A DNA stretch of 64,000 nt, taken from Streptomyces sp. cg36. GTDB taxonomy: Bacteria > Actinomycetota > Actinomycetes > Streptomycetales > Streptomycetaceae. Below, one piece after another: positions 16,839-26,279 of the stretch. The stretch spans positions 8,275,501-8,339,500 of the forward strand of contig NZ_CP163520.1 of NCBI RefSeq assembly GCF_041080675.1, written 5' to 3'. The position numbers and the translations under genes are program-made. The notes beneath the pieces were generated by a model. That model was not told the origin of the DNA. It was given only the letters and a program-made list of their open reading frames with translations, and ran no database searches. Numbering within the stretch: the stretch's first letter is position 1; the number at the start of each line of letters is the position of its first letter.

Positions 16839-17090
16839 CCCCGCTTCCTCCTGCCGTGCCGAGCCGCTGCACGGCCTGACCGGATCCCGCCCCTGCCGAC
16901 GACCGGCTGCTGACGGATCCGGAGACGATCGCGATCATGGCGTACGTCGAAGCCTGATCACACGGCCGTGCCCCGGACGCACTGCGCGCGGCGTGGTCAG
17001 GCGGCAGGTGGTGCGTGAGCACGTGCCGGGCATTCTGGCGCTGATGCCCGGGCTGTGGTTGTCTCAAGGTCCGACGGCTGGGGGTGTCAC
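16839..17090. other. Short intergenic region with possible relic
   Basis: Around 16900-16960 the plus strand reads DDRLLTDPETIAIMAYVEA to a TGA in a coding-like frame without a start. It may be the tail of a lost small gene, perhaps an antitoxin. Nothing else is seen. Confidence 0.2.
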
Positions 17091-18263
17091 ATGGATGTGG
17101 CAGGGAGCATGGCGTCATCTGCCGTACAGGTACTGACCGGCCTGGCCACGGGGGCGGCCACGGCGGTGGGGAACGAGGCGGGCCGGGCGTTGGGCGACAT
17201 CGTCCGGGCGCGGCTGGGTACTTCCGAGGACGGGCGCGCCGCTCTGGACGGGGTCAGCACCGATCCCGCGGATCCGTCGGCGGTCCGCGGGCTGGAGGAG
17301 GCGATCCGGGAAGTGCTGGCTGCCGATCCCGAGTTCCGGGCCCGTATGGCGGCAGCACTTGCCGGTCCGCCGCCGGACGCGCCGCCCGCGCATGCTGTCA
17401 GTCCCCAGTACACCGGCAGCATCATCATCGGGGGTGGCAGCAAGGTACGGAACAGCCAGATCTCACTGGGCCCGCTGACCATTACCAATACGCGTGCCGC
17501 CCGCGTATCCCTCACCGGGATCGCCGCCCTGCTGGTCGCGTTGCTCGCCCTGGGCCTCTACCGGGGCGTGCAGTTGCACACCGGTGATGATTCTCCCCAC
17601 TCAGCCGCGCCGTCTTCCGGCGGAAAGTCCCCTGCCGCAACGCCTTCCCGCTCGGCGTCCGGTGCGTCGGAGGGCGGCGCCCCGGCAGTGCGTGACGCGG
17701 CGAAGGTCCAGCAGATCCTCCCGGACGCAGCGAGCCTGCCGCAGGGCTGGGCCGTCGCGAGCGGCTCGCCGACGACGCAGCAGTGCCGTCGCGGTCGCGT
17801 CGGCATTTCGAAGGACGGGCAGTCCCACCCCATCTGCGAGACCGGTCCGGTTCTCGACCTGCAGTCGGAGTACCGCCCGGGCCCCGGGACCGACTACGAC
17901 AAGGTGAATGTCGAGGTTCTGGCCTACCCTTCGGTGGCCGCGGCGGCCGAGGGCTTTGCGGGAGTGGAGGTCGAGAACGCTGACAGCAACGACGCGAAGC
18001 AGGTGACGCAGGCGACTCTGCCGTCCTATGGGGACGAGTCGGAGGCGGTCACGATGACCGGCACCGTGCCCGGCACGGGGTCGCGCGTGTCGCAGGGACT
18101 CTCGGTAGTGCGCTGCGGGAGCATCGTGGTGCGGGTCGTCGTCTCCGACGACGACGGCAGCACCGTCGGCCTCGACGCACTCAACGCTTTCACCCGGTCA
18201 GTGGCCGCCCGGGCGCAACAGGCGCTGCACGACACGACGCCCACCACCGCCGTCGAACTTTAA
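17091..18263 (+). CDS. Single-pass membrane protein with extracytoplasmic domain, function unknown
   Basis: 390 residues. The N-terminal 100 residues are helical and cytoplasmic (GSMASSAVQVLTGLATGAAT, later EEAIREVLAADPEFRARMAA). A short beta stretch (GSIIIGGGSKVRNSQISLG) is followed by one transmembrane segment at about residues 143-165 (SLTGIAALLVALLALGLY). Beyond it are a Ser/Pro/Gly linker and a folded outer domain with two pairs of cysteines. The ATG at 17091 follows GGGGGTG. The N-terminal half resembles domains that other Streptomyces proteins attach to diverse C-termini, but I cannot name the family. Confidence 0.65.
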   Translation: MDVAGSMASSAVQVLTGLATGAATAVGNEAGRALGDIVRARLGTSEDGRAALDGVSTDPADPSAVRGLEEAIREVLAADPEFRARMAAALAGPPPDAPPAHAVSPQYTGSIIIGGGSKVRNSQISLGPLTITNTRAARVSLTGIAALLVALLALGLYRGVQLHTGDDSPHSAAPSSGGKSPAATPSRSASGASEGGAPAVRDAAKVQQILPDAASLPQGWAVASGSPTTQQCRRGRVGISKDGQSHPICETGPVLDLQSEYRPGPGTDYDKVNVEVLAYPSVAAAAEGFAGVEVENADSNDAKQVTQATLPSYGDESEAVTMTGTVPGTGSRVSQGLSVVRCGSIVVRVVVSDDDGSTVGLDALNAFTRSVAARAQQALHDTTPTTAVEL

Positions 18264-18438
18264 GGACCGCCCCGCCCACCGCGTGCAAGGAATCCGCCTG
18301 GGCGTTGTCTGGGCGAACATGCGGGTCAACCGCAGCAGGTGGACGCCGCGTTGACGAGTACCGCAGTCACCCTTACCCGCCGTCCGCGGCGCTGTGGCTT
18401 TGCCAGTGCTGTCGTTTCGGCGCCCGGGTGTGCGGGAG

Positions 18439-19281
18439 TCAGTGAGCCGTGCGGGCGTGGTGTTGGGCGAAGTCTTCGAATGTGTATGCGCGACTTCCGG
18501 TGACGCGTTCGACGGTGTCGGTCACCGGGACGAGGAGTTGCCCTGTGGAGGGCTGGATGTGGGTGTTGGCCATGTGCCAGGCGTGTTCGAGGGGGAAGCC
18601 CATCGCTGTGAGGTCGGTGACGAAGTCTTCCGCCGGGATGGAGGTGTACTCGATGCGTCGGCTCAGAGCAGCGGTGAGGGATGCGGCCACCTGGCTGTGG
18701 GTGATGGCCTGCGGGCCAGTGACAGGCAGAATACCGGCCGGCCCGTCCTCGGCGAGGGCCGCGATTGCCACGGCGGCAAGGTCACGGCTGTCGACGAACG
18801 GAAGCCGTCCCTCTCCAGTGGGGAAACGCAGGTGCCCGGCGGCAGTCATCGCGGCGAAGCCGCCGGTGGTGAAATTGTCCATGAACCAGGTGGGCCGCAC
18901 GATGGCCCACTGCACAGGAAGCTCGCGCAGGGCCTGCTCGGCAACGGGCTGGAGTGTGCCTGCGGGGGCTGTGTCGACGTCCATGGCGGACAGCAGCACG
19001 ATCTTTTTCACGCCCGCGTCGGCAGCGGTGCGCAGCATCGCGGGTGCCTGGTCGAGGATGCCGGGGTGTTCGGCCGGCAGGACGATGTAGGCGGCGTCGG
19101 AGCCGGTGAAGGCAGGGGCCCACGTGTTCTGGTCCGACCAGTTCATGGGGACCCACTCGCCCTGGCCGCCGTCCCGGCGGGAGGCGGCCCGCACGCGCCA
19201 GCCACGCTGCAGGGCCTGGGTGATGACATGGCGGCCGGTCTTGCCGGTCGAGCCGGTGACCGTCACGGTGTAGTTATTCAT
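18439..19281 (-). CDS. NmrA-like NAD(P)-binding oxidoreductase (atypical SDR)
   Basis: 280 residues starting NNYTVTVTGSTGKTGRHVIT, with the GxTGxxG dinucleotide motif, then IVLLSAMDVD and AIVRPTWFMDNFTTGG, the pattern of NmrA/SDR_a5 proteins. These bind NAD(P) and act as redox sensors or as reductases of quinones and activated double bonds. Divergent from the AraC-type regulator across 90 bp, which probably controls it. Confidence 0.82.
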   Translation of the reverse strand: MNNYTVTVTGSTGKTGRHVITQALQRGWRVRAASRRDGGQGEWVPMNWSDQNTWAPAFTGSDAAYIVLPAEHPGILDQAPAMLRTAADAGVKKIVLLSAMDVDTAPAGTLQPVAEQALRELPVQWAIVRPTWFMDNFTTGGFAAMTAAGHLRFPTGEGRLPFVDSRDLAAVAIAALAEDGPAGILPVTGPQAITHSQVAASLTAALSRRIEYTSIPAEDFVTDLTAMGFPLEHAWHMANTHIQPSTGQLLVPVTDTVERVTGSRAYTFEDFAQHHARTAH

Positions 19282-19371
19282 ACCTCCACGCTAGGCAGCC
19301 ACCCTGATATGCAAAATGGCTCAGGGGATCAAAAGGATGTCCATCTGTATCGATATGCGACGCTGGGGGAC

Positions 19372-20325
19372 ATGGACGTACTTACGGACGTGCTGGCCGC
19401 GACACGTACCGGTCAGGCCGGATCGGTGCAGACGACGCCGCGCGGCCCGTGGACGATGGAGATCAACGACCCGGACCGGACCGGCTTCCACGTGGTCCTC
19501 AAGGGCGCCGCCGTCATCTGGGAGACCGACCGCCCCGAGCAGGTCATGTGGCTGAGTCCCGGAGACATCGTGCTGTCACCCGCCGGGAAGGGGCACGTCA
19601 TCGCCGACGCGCCTGCTCGGCATCGGGCGGCGGCCGACCCCGGTTGCCCGGGGGCCGCCGACGCGGCGCTGCTGTGCGGTTGGTTCGAGCACGGCGCAGC
19701 CACCGCCCACCCGCTGCTGGCCGCTCTGCCTCCGCTGCTGGTCGTCTCCAGCCAGCACGGCCGCCGCCGGGACCTGGCCGCCGCCGTCGACCTCCTCGCA
19801 GCGGAGACCGCAACGCGCCAGCCAGGAACCGACGCAGTCGTCGCGAGGCTGGTCGAGATCCTTCTCGTGCTGGCCGTACGGGCATGGCTCGACTCCGAGC
19901 CCGCCGACGAGTCCTGCCCGCCGTGGCTGACCGGCCTGCGTGACCCGCTCACGCAACGAGCCCTTCAAGCCCTCCACGAAGCGCCCTCCCGCCCCTGGAC
20001 CGTCCAGGCCCTGGCCGATCACCTCCAGGTGTCCCGTCCCACCCTGGCGCGCAGATTCGCCGACCACCTCGGCGAAGGGCCCATGTCCTACCTCACCCGC
20101 TGGCGCATGACCCTCGCCGCCCAGCAGCTGCGCGACACCGACGCACCCATCGAAGCCATCGCGCACCGGAGCGGCTACGCATCCTCGTACGCCTTCAGCA
20201 AGGCATTCACCCGCACCCATGGACAAGCCCCCACCCACTTCCGCCGTGCCATGACCGGGCGGGCAGGCAACGGCGATCTGTTGATCATGGAGCCGTCAAG
20301 TGAGGGAGCTGGCAGTAAAGGATGA
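19372..20325 (+). CDS. AraC family transcriptional regulator with cupin domain
   Basis: 317 residues. The N-terminal AraC-binding cupin (Cupin_6 type) includes GPWTMEINDPDRTGFHVVLK and a LSPGDIVLSPAGKGHVIADA strand. The C-terminal double HTH includes WTVQALADHLQVSRPTLARR and the conserved IAHRSGYASSYAFSKAF. The ATG at 19372 is preceded by GGGGGAC. Similar cupin-AraC proteins control adjacent short-chain dehydrogenase or NmrA genes, matching the divergent neighbour. Confidence 0.88.
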   Translation: MDVLTDVLAATRTGQAGSVQTTPRGPWTMEINDPDRTGFHVVLKGAAVIWETDRPEQVMWLSPGDIVLSPAGKGHVIADAPARHRAAADPGCPGAADAALLCGWFEHGAATAHPLLAALPPLLVVSSQHGRRRDLAAAVDLLAAETATRQPGTDAVVARLVEILLVLAVRAWLDSEPADESCPPWLTGLRDPLTQRALQALHEAPSRPWTVQALADHLQVSRPTLARRFADHLGEGPMSYLTRWRMTLAAQQLRDTDAPIEAIAHRSGYASSYAFSKAFTRTHGQAPTHFRRAMTGRAGNGDLLIMEPSSEGAGSKG

Positions 20326-20841
20326 GCTTGCCTCCGAGTCGATTGATGCGGCCACGTCGGACGGGCCGTTGAGCGGGTGGTGGTTGACCGGCTCGCAGCA
20401 GTGGCCTGCAACGGACCGGTGGGGGCGGGCTGTGGGAGTAGTGGGTCAAGGTGCGCGAGTCGGCTCTGAAAGGGGAGGGTCACCGATCACGTCGGCCATG
20501 GGATGCGCGATTGTGCCGGGAAGACCAACGGCAGCAGTCGCCGTGGGAACCGTGTCAGGACTGTTCTCACCGCCTCTTCGCTGACGGCGCCGAGACTTCG
20601 ACAAGTACCGCCGCGTCATGCTGCCCCGTGGCATCACTCAGAACGAGCTGGGTCCCCAGCAAGTTTCGCCAGTTCTGGGCATGGAGAGGCCGGTATTGAG
20701 TGCATGGCGCCCTGAGAAGAATGTATTTTCACCAAATGCGTGAGGCTCGACCGGCCTGGGGGTTCTGGTCGAGCCTGCCAGCGCGGCACAGTTCCGGTCG
20801 CCACAGATAGTGCGGCGGTATTCGACGCAGCAGGCGTGGGC
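20326..20841. other. Gene-poor stretch
   Basis: No intact gene. At 20594-20743 the plus strand keeps a coding-like run (VMLPRGITQNELGPQQVSPV, ending SPNA before a TGA) that resembles a small HTH segment, but it lacks a start and neighbouring coding. The rest shows nothing recognisable. Confidence 0.3.
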
Positions 20842-21491
20842 TTACGGTGTCGCGTCATCCTGCCGTCTCACCTGCACGTTGCCCGTGTCGCGGTCGACTC
20901 GCGCCGAGTGCCCAGTCTGCGCCAGGATCACCGTCAGCGCGCGGCAGAGTCGAATGCATCCCCTCGTGAGCCGACTGGTGCAGACCTTCCGGATCAAGCC
21001 CGGAACCCGGCTCCCACGACACCACGACGGCATCCGCCTCCCGGCGGACCCACAACCCGTACGGGTCCCGCTCGGACGGCGCCAGATCGAAACCGGCCTG
21101 CACAAACGGCCGGGAGCACCCGCAGCCGTGGCGGTGGGTAGAGGTGGCGACGGGGGCGTTCCAGCCCAGGGCCACGAAGACGTCGCGCACGCTGTGGGCC
21201 ACCAGGCGCGGGTGCCACGCAGCTGGCCCGTGCCACGCGGGGCGGCGCGGTCGGTGCGAGCAGGTTGACACGCAGGCGGGCCAGGTCGACCAGATGGGCG
21301 GTGCGGCGCTCGGCGGTGGGGCCGGCGTCTGGTCCGGCCGGGCGCGGCAGCGCCTTGGTGCACTGCTGGATAAGGGCGCGGCGCTCGGTGGGCCAGGTCT
21401 GTTCGCGGGCGGCCCCGGCCTCCGCGACCGTCGCCAGTGGGGCGCGGGATCCGGCGGGGCCATTGATGGTGACCGTCGTCGTGGGTGCCAT
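20842..21491 (-). pseudogene. Frameshifted gene of unknown family
   Basis: Three minus-strand frames carry successive coding-like pieces. From an ATG at 21491: APTTTVTINGPAGSRAPLAT and AHLVDLARLRVNLLAPTAPP. Then, shifted near 21200-21240: HPRLVAHSVRDVFVALGWNA and FDLAPSERDPYGLWVRREAD. Then, shifted again near 20950: CRALTVILAQTGHSARVDRD, ending in TAA at 20842. Joined, they form about 215 residues of one small protein. It is not recognised by family. Two sequencing errors could give the same picture. Confidence 0.5.
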
Positions 21492-21698
21492 GCCGGAACG
21501 CCGGCGATGCCCCGGGGGGCGTACTCGCATGGTGGAGCGGTCAGCCGCGCGCAGCCGGGGTGAAGCGCGCTTCTGTGCGCCCCCAAGATCACCCTGCGGC
21601 GTCGCAACGTCTACCCACCGGAGGCCATGCGCTGGTGCAGACTCCGTGCCGGATGGTTGGCCGTCGGCCGACGTCCGCCAAGGTAAGGAGCTCACCAC

Positions 21699-22025
21699 GT
21701 GCGTCTTCGTCATTCCCTCGCGGCTGCTCTTGGCGCCGTGGCACTCATCGTCACCTTGCCCGCATCCGCCCACGCCACCGAAGGCGACTTCCTCTACACG
21801 GGGCCCCTCGGCAAGGCGCACAAGCTGACGGATCCCGCCAGCGGCGAGTGCATCAATCTGCCCGAGCCCGTCAACGCCCTGCTTCCCGCGCACTCACCGC
21901 AGAACAAGACCACCGCCACTGCCACCGTCTACCTCAAGCAGGACTGCGAGGGCACGTCCACCGTGATGACCCCGGGCCAGATGCTGGGCAGCAGCACCAA
22001 GTTCCGCTCGGTCCTGTTCGACTGA
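21699..22025 (+). CDS. Small secreted protein
   Basis: 108 residues from a GTG with AAGGAG eight bases upstream. A Sec signal peptide is plain (RLRHSLAAALGAVALIVTLP, cleavage after SAHA). The mature part of about 83 residues has two cysteines (ASGECINLPE and KQDCEGTSTV) that could form a disulfide, and ends FRSVLFD. It resembles the many small exported proteins of streptomycetes with no assigned role. A strong terminator hairpin follows directly, so it is monocistronic. Confidence 0.72.
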   Translation: MRLRHSLAAALGAVALIVTLPASAHATEGDFLYTGPLGKAHKLTDPASGECINLPEPVNALLPAHSPQNKTTATATVYLKQDCEGTSTVMTPGQMLGSSTKFRSVLFD

Positions 22026-22036
22026 TCCCCGGCCCC

Positions 22037-22076
22037 CGCCCCGGCACGAGCCGGTCAACGGCTCCGTGCCGGGGCG
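22037..22076 (+). terminator. Strong hairpin terminator after the secreted-protein gene
   Basis: CGCCCCGGCACGAGCC pairs with GGCTCCGTGCCGGGGCG across a 7-nt loop, with a single bulged base. It starts 12 bp after the stop codon. Confidence 0.8.
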
Positions 22077-22107
22077 GAGCCAGGTGGGTTGGCCAGGGCC
22101 GCCCTAG

Positions 22108-23113
22108 GCGCTGTTTCTTGGATCATGTTCGGAGCCAGATGGTGAGGGCTGCGAGGGTGATGGTGCCGAGGTAGATGTAGGCCCGTTTCTCGTAGCGTGT
22201 GGCGACGGCACGGAAGCCCTTGAGCCGGTTGATGGCACGTTCGACGGTGTTGCGTTTCTTGTAACGCTCGCTGTCGAAGCCGGTGGGACGGCCGCCCCGG
22301 GAGCCTCGGTTGTGCCGGTGACGCTGCTGGTCAAGACGTTCGGGGATGGTGTGGCGGATCCCGCGTCGTCGCAGGTAGCGGCGGTTCTTGCGGGAGGTGT
22401 AGGCCTTGTCCGCCAGGACACGGTCGGGCCGGGTGCGGGGTAGGCCAACTCCGATACGGGGCACGGACAACCGCTCCAGCACACGCTCGAGTTGTGGGCC
22501 GTCACCGTAGTGACCAGGTGTCAGGACGAGACAGAGGGGCCGGCAGCGTCCGTCGGCGGCGAGGTGGACTTTGGTGGTGAAACCCCCGCGGGAACGTCCC
22601 AGGCACTCGCCGATCTGACCACCTCCTCCAGCCGGACGGACGGCCAGTTTCCGAAGAACCGGATCGACCTGATTCGTCCCCGACGCGACCCCCTTTTGAG
22701 GAATCACAACGGGCGGCTCCTTCTTCGCACCGGCAGCATGCTGGTGAGCCCGCACCGTGGTGGAGTCCACCGACACGTCCCAGTCGATCCGCCCTTCGGC
22801 GTCCTCCGCAGCCTGCACCTTCGACAGCAGCATCGTCCACGTCCCATCCGCTGACCAGCGGCGATGACGTTTATAAACCGTCTCCCACGGCCCGAACCGC
22901 TCAGGCAGATCCCGCCACTGCACACCCGTCCGCACCCGGTACAACACCCCGTTGATCACCCGACGGTGATCACTCCACCGACCCCCACGAGCACCACCAC
23001 GAGGCAAGAACGCCTCCAGCCGATCCCACTCCGCATTCGTCAGATCCCCACGACCCATACAGCCAGCGTGACCCCAACACCCCACACCTGTCAGGAGATC
23101 CAAGAAACAGCGC
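22108..23113 (-). mobile_element. IS5-family insertion sequence, intact copy 1
   Basis: A 1006-bp element bounded by perfect 17-bp inverted repeats (GCGCTGTTTCTTGGATC at 22108, GATCCAAGAAACAGCGC ending 23113). CTAG lies directly outside both ends (22104-22107, 23114-23117), consistent with a 4-bp target duplication of the palindrome CTAG. It encodes one transposase on the minus strand. A nearly identical inverted copy lies at 43252-44249. Confidence 0.93.
22123..23058 (-). CDS. IS5-family transposase (DUF4096 N-terminal domain)
   Basis: 311 residues from the ATG at 23058. The N-terminal DUF4096 region reads LTNAEWDRLEAFLPRGGARG and LYRVRTGVQWRDLPERFGPW. The DDE catalytic residues sit in VDSTTVRAH (D), RVLADKAYTSRKNRRYLRRR (D) and KRNTVERAINRLKGFRAVAT (E). 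The frame is unbroken across the two short direct repeats where the other copy is deleted, so this copy is probably active. The stop lies 15 bp inside the left inverted repeat end. Confidence 0.93.
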   Translation of the reverse strand: MGRGDLTNAEWDRLEAFLPRGGARGGRWSDHRRVINGVLYRVRTGVQWRDLPERFGPWETVYKRHRRWSADGTWTMLLSKVQAAEDAEGRIDWDVSVDSTTVRAHQHAAGAKKEPPVVIPQKGVASGTNQVDPVLRKLAVRPAGGGGQIGECLGRSRGGFTTKVHLAADGRCRPLCLVLTPGHYGDGPQLERVLERLSVPRIGVGLPRTRPDRVLADKAYTSRKNRRYLRRRGIRHTIPERLDQQRHRHNRGSRGGRPTGFDSERYKKRNTVERAINRLKGFRAVATRYEKRAYIYLGTITLAALTIWLRT

Positions 23114-23313
23114 CTAGCCCCATAGGCCGGGCATTGCGCGCTACACGCCCGCCAATGGAGTGACCGCGCCAGAAGTGGCGGCGGAGGCTTGGGCGCATCA
23201 GGTGATGCGGTGGGTCATGAGCGCCGCACGGGTACGCCCAGGAGCAGCATTCCGGGGAGCAGCGGCAACTGCCGGGCTGCGCGGGGTGCGGGGGGTGGCG
23301 GGGCCGACGACGG

Positions 23314-23539
23314 TCAGGCGGCGGTCAGGTGCTCGCACAGGCGGCGGGCACGGGCCAGGACGCTGAGGGACGCCGGTGAAAGGTCGGTGGCGGGCGGCTG
23401 GATCCGTACGTGACGCGGCCGGTGGGCGAACAGGAGCAATCTGGATCTCCAGCGCGGCCGCGGCCCGGGAGGATACGTCCCGGCCGCTGGGGAGGGTCAC
23501 GTGCAGGACGTTCTCCTCAACCGTGTGCCGGATGGACAT
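23314..23539 (-). pseudogene. STAS-like (anti-sigma factor antagonist-like) gene with a single frameshift
   Basis: From an ATG at 23539 preceded by GGAGGGCGCC the frame reads SIRHTVEENVLHVTLPSGRD and VSSRAAAALEIQ. After a one-base shift it reads LLLFAHRPRHVRIQPPATDL and SVLARARRLCEHLTAA to a TGA at 23314-23316. The 226-bp length is one base away from a multiple of three. The joined 74-residue protein has the strand-helix rhythm of short STAS proteins found beside regulatory ATPases in Streptomyces. A sequencing indel is possible. Confidence 0.55.
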
Positions 23540-23758
23540 GGCGCCCTCCTGCGGTTCCTCGTGTGCTTTCTGCCGACAGCTTCGAGCATCCGTCCTCAGC
23601 CTGGCAGGCTGCACTTCCTCCACGGCCCCAGCCGACACGGTCACGTCCGTCATCAGATGTCACTCCACTTTCAAGATCCACCGTTGACCGTGCATACCCC
23701 GACAGAGCCGCCCTCACCGGAGAAGAGTGAGGGGCGGGGCAGGCGGTTGGGTGGTGGG

Positions 23759-24625
23759 TCATGCGGTCTTGGTGAACGTGTGGAGGTGCTCGCGGAGGAA
23801 GGCGTGCAGTGTCCTGGCGGGGCGGCCGAGGACGGTCTCGATGGTGTCGTTGGGGGATTCCGGTTGTGCGATGGCCAGTTGCTGGATCTCTACGACGTGA
23901 TTGGCGAGCCAGGGCGGCATGTGTGCGGCGGACACGAGGTGGCGGTGGAAATCGCTCGGAGGCAGGTCGATGTAGCGGACGGGGCGGCGGGTCAGCTCGC
24001 CGAGCAGACAGGCGAGCTCGGGGTGGCTGAAGGCTTGCGGGCCGGTGAGGGTGTAGGTGGCGCCGGCAAGGCTGGGGCACAGGAGGGTTTCGGCGGCGAC
24101 GTCGGCGATGTCCCGGACGTCGATGTAGTTGCAGGGTGCCTCGCGCATGGCCCCGATGAGTACGCCCTCGGCGATGGCTGGGGCGTTGAGGAGCAGCTTG
24201 TGCATGAACGCGTAGGGCCGGAGCAGCGTGGCCGTCATTTCGGTGTTGGCCAGGTGTTCTTCGACCTGCCAGTGGCTGCGCGAGAAGGCCACCGGTGAGG
24301 CGGGCTCGGCTGCCGGGGCGGAGAGTTTGACCACGTGCCGTACCCCGCAGTGGGCTGCCGCGTCTATCACGTTGGTCTCCAGCTCGGCTTGACGCGGGCT
24401 GTTGGCCATGGCGAGGAACAGTTGCGTGGATCCCTCGAACGCGGCGCGGAGCGTCTGAGGATCTGCGGCGTCCGCACCGACGATCTCGACGGGCATGTGT
24501 GTACCGATGGCGGCGCGCAGATTGCCGGGCGTACGGCTGACGGCGCGGCAGGGCACTTCGCGTTCGGAGAGCCGCCGGAGCAGGGCGCTGCCGGTGGCGC
24601 CGCTGGCGCCGATGATGGTGATCAC
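23759..24625 (-). CDS. NmrA-like NAD(P)-binding oxidoreductase
   Basis: 288 residues from a GTG that begins the first beta strand: VITIIGASGATGSALLRRLS with the GxxGxxG motif, later HVVKLSAPAAEP and TATLLRPYAFMHKLLLNA. The catalytic Tyr-x-x-x-Lys of classical SDRs is absent, as is usual for NmrA/SDR_a5 proteins. It ends HLHTFTKTA. AAAGG lies before the GTG. It is the last gene of a MarR-controlled unit, 53 bp after the membrane-protein gene. Confidence 0.82.
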   Translation of the reverse strand: MITIIGASGATGSALLRRLSEREVPCRAVSRTPGNLRAAIGTHMPVEIVGADAADPQTLRAAFEGSTQLFLAMANSPRQAELETNVIDAAAHCGVRHVVKLSAPAAEPASPVAFSRSHWQVEEHLANTEMTATLLRPYAFMHKLLLNAPAIAEGVLIGAMREAPCNYIDVRDIADVAAETLLCPSLAGATYTLTGPQAFSHPELACLLGELTRRPVRYIDLPPSDFHRHLVSAAHMPPWLANHVVEIQQLAIAQPESPNDTIETVLGRPARTLHAFLREHLHTFTKTA

Positions 24626-24678
24626 AGTGTGCCTTTCGTAGGTGAGGGGTTGGGAGTACCGGATGGGGAAGGGGTGGG

Positions 24679-25140
24679 TCAGGCCGACTGCCGGGATGCC
24701 GTGCCGTGCCACCGCCAGGTGACGATGGCGGCGGCCAGGCCGGCCGACAGCGGCAGGTCGATCCGCAGCCGCTCCAGCCATCCCGCATCGGGCACCGGTG
24801 TGTGCGACGGCAGCCAGCCGGATCCGAACCATCCGGCCAGGGCGGCGATTCCGGCCGCTGTCAGGGCAACTCCGAGGGTGAGTACTGCTCGCGGTGCCGA
24901 GGCCGTCCAGCGCCGGGGCCGGCCACGACGGTGCAGCCACGCGCCGATGATGCAGGCCATCAAGGCCGATGTGGCCCCGATGGAGGTGAAGGCCGCCCTG
25001 GTCAGTTCGGGCTGGCCGCTGAGGAGTCCGCCGAGCCCGGCGGTGAGGGCAGGTGCCAGGTAGGCGGTCGCGACTTCCTTCCACAGGGTGAACGGACGCG
25101 TGGCGAAAGCGCGCTGGGCGGTTCTGGGAGGGGGGTTCAT
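24679..25140 (-). CDS. Four-helix membrane protein
   Basis: 153 residues with four hydrophobic segments: EVATAYLAPALTAGLGGLLS, SIGATSALMACIIGAWL, LTLGVALTAAGIAALAGWFG and LPLSAGLAAAIVTWRW. Basic loops lie on one side. No family is recognised. The ribosome site GGAGGAACCAC is ideal for the ATG at 25140. It is the first gene downstream of the MarR-type operator pair, and its position suggests a partner role to the NmrA-like protein. Confidence 0.65.
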   Translation of the reverse strand: MNPPPRTAQRAFATRPFTLWKEVATAYLAPALTAGLGGLLSGQPELTRAAFTSIGATSALMACIIGAWLHRRGRPRRWTASAPRAVLTLGVALTAAGIAALAGWFGSGWLPSHTPVPDAGWLERLRIDLPLSAGLAAAIVTWRWHGTASRQSA

Positions 25141-25159
25141 GTGGTTCCTCCAAAATAAA

Positions 25160-25191
25160 TTAGCTGGCTAATCATATGCTTAGGAGGCTAA
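25160..25191. promoter_or_regulatory. MarR-type operator pair
   Basis: TTAGCTGGCTAA (25160-25171) and TTAGGAGGCTAA (25180-25191) are two similar dyads 20 bp apart in the AT-rich promoter of the membrane-protein/NmrA unit. A related half, TTAGCTGCC, lies on the minus strand just before the marR start (about 25790-25803). The shared TTAGC word supports one regulator acting on both promoters. Confidence 0.65.
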
Positions 25192-25258
25192 CTAGTAGAG
25201 TGCGCGAAAGGGCGCCGTGCGGTCGGGGTGGCCGCCCCGCGCGGATGTGGTGCGGCAG

Positions 25259-25780
25259 CTAGTCGGCAGTCAGCGCGTCGATCCGCTCGGTGATCCGCTC
25301 CAGGAGGTCGAGGAACAGTCCGCGTTCGCCGGCGGCCAGTCCGCCGACCAGTGCCTCAAGCCGTGCGAAGTGGTCCCCGGCCATGTCGCGCAACCGATGG
25401 CTGCCGCGCGCCGTGAGTACGACCACTGAGCCCCGCCCGTCCTCCGCTGAGGCGCGGCGGGCCACCAGGCCCTCGCGCTCCAGGCCGACGACCAGGCCCG
25501 TCACTGTGGCGCGCGAGACGCCAAGACTCTTTGCGAGGTGTGACGGTGACTTCTCCCCGTCGCTGTCCTCGAGATCCACCAAGAGGCGGTAGCGTCCGGT
25601 CGACAGCCCGGAACGCGCAAAGTGCACTTCGGACGCCCGGTCCAGGCGTGCCCCGGCAGCCATCAGGCGCACCGCGACCAGCACCGCCTGCGGGTCGGCC
25701 TCAAGCCCGTACCGCGCGATCTGCTTCCGCGCCTGTTCGAGCGTGGGCGCAGCGCCGGGGTTCGCATCCTCGTCACTCAT
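25259..25780 (-). CDS. MarR family transcriptional regulator
   Basis: 173 residues with the MarR winged helix: [20 protein letters not shown], then [20 protein letters not shown] (recognition helix) and the wing [20 protein letters not shown]. It likely represses the membrane-protein/NmrA unit 119 bp downstream, and itself, through the TTAGC dyads. The ligand is unknown; NmrA partners hint at redox-active or phenolic compounds. Confidence 0.88.
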   Translation of the reverse strand: MSDEDANPGAAPTLEQARKQIARYGLEADPQAVLVAVRLMAAGARLDRASEVHFARSGLSTGRYRLLVDLEDSDGEKSPSHLAKSLGVSRATVTGLVVGLEREGLVARRASAEDGRGSVVVLTARGSHRLRDMAGDHFARLEALVGGLAAGERGLFLDLLERITERIDALTAD

Positions 25781-26279
25781 GAAAAATAATATGGCAGCTA
25801 ACTATCTGTCGGTCAAGTCGCCAGGAGCCTCGCAGCCGCGGACTTGACCCCGACGTGCCCGGGGGCCTTGCCGCAGTCCTCGTCATCGGTACCCTGGACG
25901 AGCGGTGGTTTGTTGACTGCGGGTCGGGGCTGAGATGCGTGGGTATCTGATGCGCGTACTGCGCCAGGGTGTGGGAGCAGCCCAAGGCCCAGCGCCCATG
26001 AAGCGCTGTGCTCGTTGGTGTGCGGGACGTAGGGACTGACGCGTCCCTGGAATGGCTTGGTGAAGTCGACCCGCGCATGGCTGGTAGGCACCACGAGAGA
26101 TCCTCTCGGCAGCGCGGGGAGCCTTCGGGTGTTGCCTGGCCAAGGGAAGGCTGTGCTGGCGAGCAGGGCCGCTTCTCGACACTGACGACTGTTCCGCCGT
26201 TCTTACCGATACCAACGGCCACGGAGCGCCGCAAGCACCTGCAGGCATCCTCATGGAGCAGAAGGGGTGGCGTCTCCGC
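25781..26279. other. Gene-poor stretch upstream of marR
   Basis: The first 25 bp hold the marR promoter. The remainder has only shadow frames; I see no gene. It merges leftward-reading with the relic at 26280-26560. Confidence 0.4.
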
